Positions 8,101-8,508 of a stretch of 8,508 bases of DNA are shown here, piece by piece. The first letter of the stretch is position 1. Each line of letters opens with the position of its first letter. Position numbers and translations under genes: made by a program. Source of the stretch: JAYUHK01 sp043767025 (GTDB taxonomy: Bacteria > Bacteroidota > Bacteroidia > Chitinophagales > Saprospiraceae); assembly GCA_043767025.1 (NCBI GenBank), contig JAYUHK010000175.1, forward strand, positions 1 through 8,508. Reading direction: 5' to 3'. A model generated the notes under the pieces. That model worked only from the letters and a program-made list of their open reading frames with translations, ran no database searches and was not told the origin of the DNA.

Positions 8101-8254
8101 CGAATTGTATAATATTTTGGGAGAAAAAATATCACAGCAAAAATTATCCGAAAATACCACTATTGTAGAATGTTCTAATTTTGCCGACGGCATTTACTTT
8201 TTGCATATCTTTGGCAACGGAAAACAACAAGTGATTAAAGTAGTAAAAAATTAG
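5126..8254 (+). CDS. Secreted M4 (thermolysin-like) metalloprotease with beta-propeller-like region and T9SS signal
   Basis: This is a 1042-residue zinc endopeptidase exported through the type IX system. A signal peptide (1-21, cleavage after AFA) is followed by a propeptide with an FTP-like segment (about 95-150) and a PepSY-like region (about 155-270). The M4 catalytic domain (about 305-630) has all key residues at thermolysin-like spacing: HEMSH with zinc ligands His462 and His466 and catalytic Glu463, third ligand Glu486 in ALNESFAD, and His555 in DNGGVHINSGIPN, equivalent to thermolysin His231. A glycine-rich linker (632-640) leads to about 300 residues of TolB/PD40-like repeats such as KPSVSDDGSEVVFI, then a type A sorting domain (VFPNPTSNQLTI at 970-981, ending GIYFLHIFGNGKQQVIKVVKN-like). 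The likely role is protein degradation for nutrition. The propeptide should inhibit and chaperone the enzyme. It is the second gene after the lipoprotein and ends at a strong terminator. Confidence 0.96.
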   Translation: MKHSFFITFLVLSLASHSAFAQNKFQRTPTVSTGSSIDISQLKPLKNIKKGVPPAANVLKNLTELNFKTLPPPTIARPEQPNLRFSNSSDAQPSMVTGSLVATAADARLQLQTYLEATQYFWKIKNVTSEFVTKKEETDDLGVTHTWLQQQYKGVDVWGGELIAHEKNGAIFMLNGNTFPTPTISNIVPAVSPEQAKQAIRSDVSRVSKLKTLTDAEKKLVKADAEPQLIIWHDDKKTPVLVWHWTIVPNILDRWEYFADAKTGKILNKYNNVCRFAHKENAHHEYHKDIKLEKNNTLAPPPLDGPATANATDLLGVTRLINTYQKGSAYYMIDISRPMYQATASTMPNDPIGAIWTLDAMNTSPSGNGFQYDHVTSSNNSWNNATAISAHYNGGVAYTYYKNTFNRNSINGAGGTIISLINVADDNGGGLDNAFWNGEAMFYGNGSQAFKPLARGLDVAGHEMSHGVIQSTANLNYQGESGALNESFADIFGAMIDRNDWQMGEDVVKIGSFPSGALRDLSNPHNGGSGLGSPGWQPQSYSERYTGSQDNGGVHINSGIPNFAYYKFANNAAVGKDKGEQVFYRALTKYLTKSSKFTDLRNAVIQSIADLNYGAAVNTAAVQAFDAVGIAGGSGGGTGGTNYQTSIPPNPGQDLILYSDAGQTKIFISNPAGTSPTVLSTTAHISKPSVSDDGSEVVFIGTDKKIHYIPIDWAAGSFGPEEIISDDPIWKNAALSKDGYQLAAVPEQEVNQIYTYDFNAVANPWKLFTLYNPTYTDGITTGDVKFADALEWDYSGNNVIYDSYNEINNGSAPVNYWDVGILRAYNKSAGTFGDGKIQKLFSSLPNGISIGDPTFSKNSPSVVAVDYINQDQDQYVVIGINIENGTTGTIYQNNQPGYPNYSRLDNKLIFGTNNNNTDLLVIANMAADKINATGTPATYKSNTKWGVWFANGTRVLTATADAEQPNLVKVFPNPTSNQLTIVQQEYFADSRYELYNILGEKISQQKLSENTTIVECSNFADGIYFLHIFGNGKQQVIKVVKN

Positions 8255-8271
8255 CTTCATTTTTAGAAGCT
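8253..8271 (+). terminator. Small hairpin overlapping the protease stop codon
   Basis: AGCTTC (8253-8258) pairs perfectly with GAAGCT (8266-8271) around a 7-nt AT-rich loop. The stem begins within the TAG stop codon. No T-run follows, so alone it is unlikely to terminate; it may protect the mRNA 3' end or assist the stronger hairpin just downstream. Confidence 0.35.
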
Positions 8272-8278
8272 GAAACTT

Positions 8279-8320
8279 AAAAAAGCATTTATTGTGTTCT
8301 CACAATAAATGCTTTTTTTT
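8279..8320 (+). terminator. Strong intrinsic terminator, possibly bidirectional
   Basis: GCATTTATTGTG (8285-8296) pairs perfectly with CACAATAAATGC (8301-8312) around a TTCT loop, giving a 12-bp stem extended by A-T pairs from the flanking runs. Eight or more T follow (8313 on), fitting Rho-independent termination of the protease transcript 25 nt after its stop. The A-run at 8279-8284 gives a T-run on the other strand, so it could also stop transcription from the right. Confidence 0.9.
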
Positions 8321-8349
8321 TAATTTTTTTAGTATAAGTTTTGTTAATC

Positions 8350-8508
8350 ACTAACTGATGTTATGCAAAATAATTTTTTAGTAAAATTTCAGGCAGCAAT
8401 TTATTCAAAGTGACTGTATTTTCAGACGTGCCTTGTAGAAATTCAAGTTTTTGCAAAAATATCGTCTGGCGAAGCGAAAACTGTTTGAGTCTGGCGCAGC
8501 CGACGAGT
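8350..8508 (-). repeat. Right arm of the ~160-bp inverted repeat, running to the last base
   Basis: This is the reverse complement of 5-164, with one indel and eight substitutions. The arm reaches the very end of the window, so the repeat probably continues outside it. It contains GTCTGGCGAAGC (8464-8475) and GTCTGGCGCAGC (8489-8500), the same direct pair as in the left arm. A reading frame is open through the arm in both copies (it would read SDVPCRNSSFC and onwards) but has no start codon, and the differences between copies are not concentrated at third positions. The arm starts 30 nt after the terminator T-run. Confidence 0.93.

Noticed and set aside
8374..8508. Open reading frame through both repeat arms (would read KISGSNLFKV then SDVPCRNSSFCKNIVWRSEN)
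   Set aside because: No start codon in frame after the upstream stop, differences between the two copies are not concentrated at third positions, and it runs off the window. More likely a non-coding repeat that happens to be open.
1..8508. CRISPR arrays, tRNA or rRNA genes
   Set aside because: No regularly spaced repeats and no tRNA- or rRNA-like sequence found on either strand.

Overview
The window comes from a member of the Bacteroidota. The secreted protease ends in a type IX secretion (T9SS) C-terminal signal, a system confined to that phylum. The WbqC-like protein and the GGGF-type lipoprotein look like Bacteroidota families, two -7-like boxes match TAnnTTTG, and clear Shine-Dalgarno sequences are mostly absent. 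I cannot name the genus. All recognised genes are on the + strand.

Layout: (1) 5-164, one arm of a long inverted repeat whose partner is at 8350-8508. (2) 281-988, a 46-residue single-span membrane protein, then 12 nt later a WbqC-like protein starting with TTG. (3) 1110-2780, DNA-repair ATPase RecN, preceded by a 10-codon mini-ORF that overlaps its start. (4) 3005-4384, a SIR2-like protein (predicted NAD+ hydrolase/binding fold) with an uncharacterised N-terminal segment. It is AT-richer than its neighbours and has more than 200 bp of non-coding DNA on each side, which suits an acquired, possibly anti-phage, single gene. (5) 4622-8254, a small lipoprotein followed 30 nt later by a large secreted M4 (thermolysin-type) metalloprotease with propeptide, catalytic domain, beta-propeller-like region and T9SS signal. 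(6) A strong terminator, then the second repeat arm up to the last base.

The genes do not form one pathway. The small membrane protein and wbqC-like gene are probably one operon; the lipoprotein and protease are probably another. RecN is housekeeping DNA repair. The SIR2-like gene is the best candidate for a little-described system: its GAGAS, FNQD and HGS motifs are intact, no partner gene (HerA, Argonaute, TIR) is visible, and residues 1-94 match nothing I recognise. The other standout is the roughly 160-bp inverted repeat bounding the window, about 94% identical by eye. It may be the ends of a dispersed or mobile element, or may simply mark where an assembly broke on a repeat.
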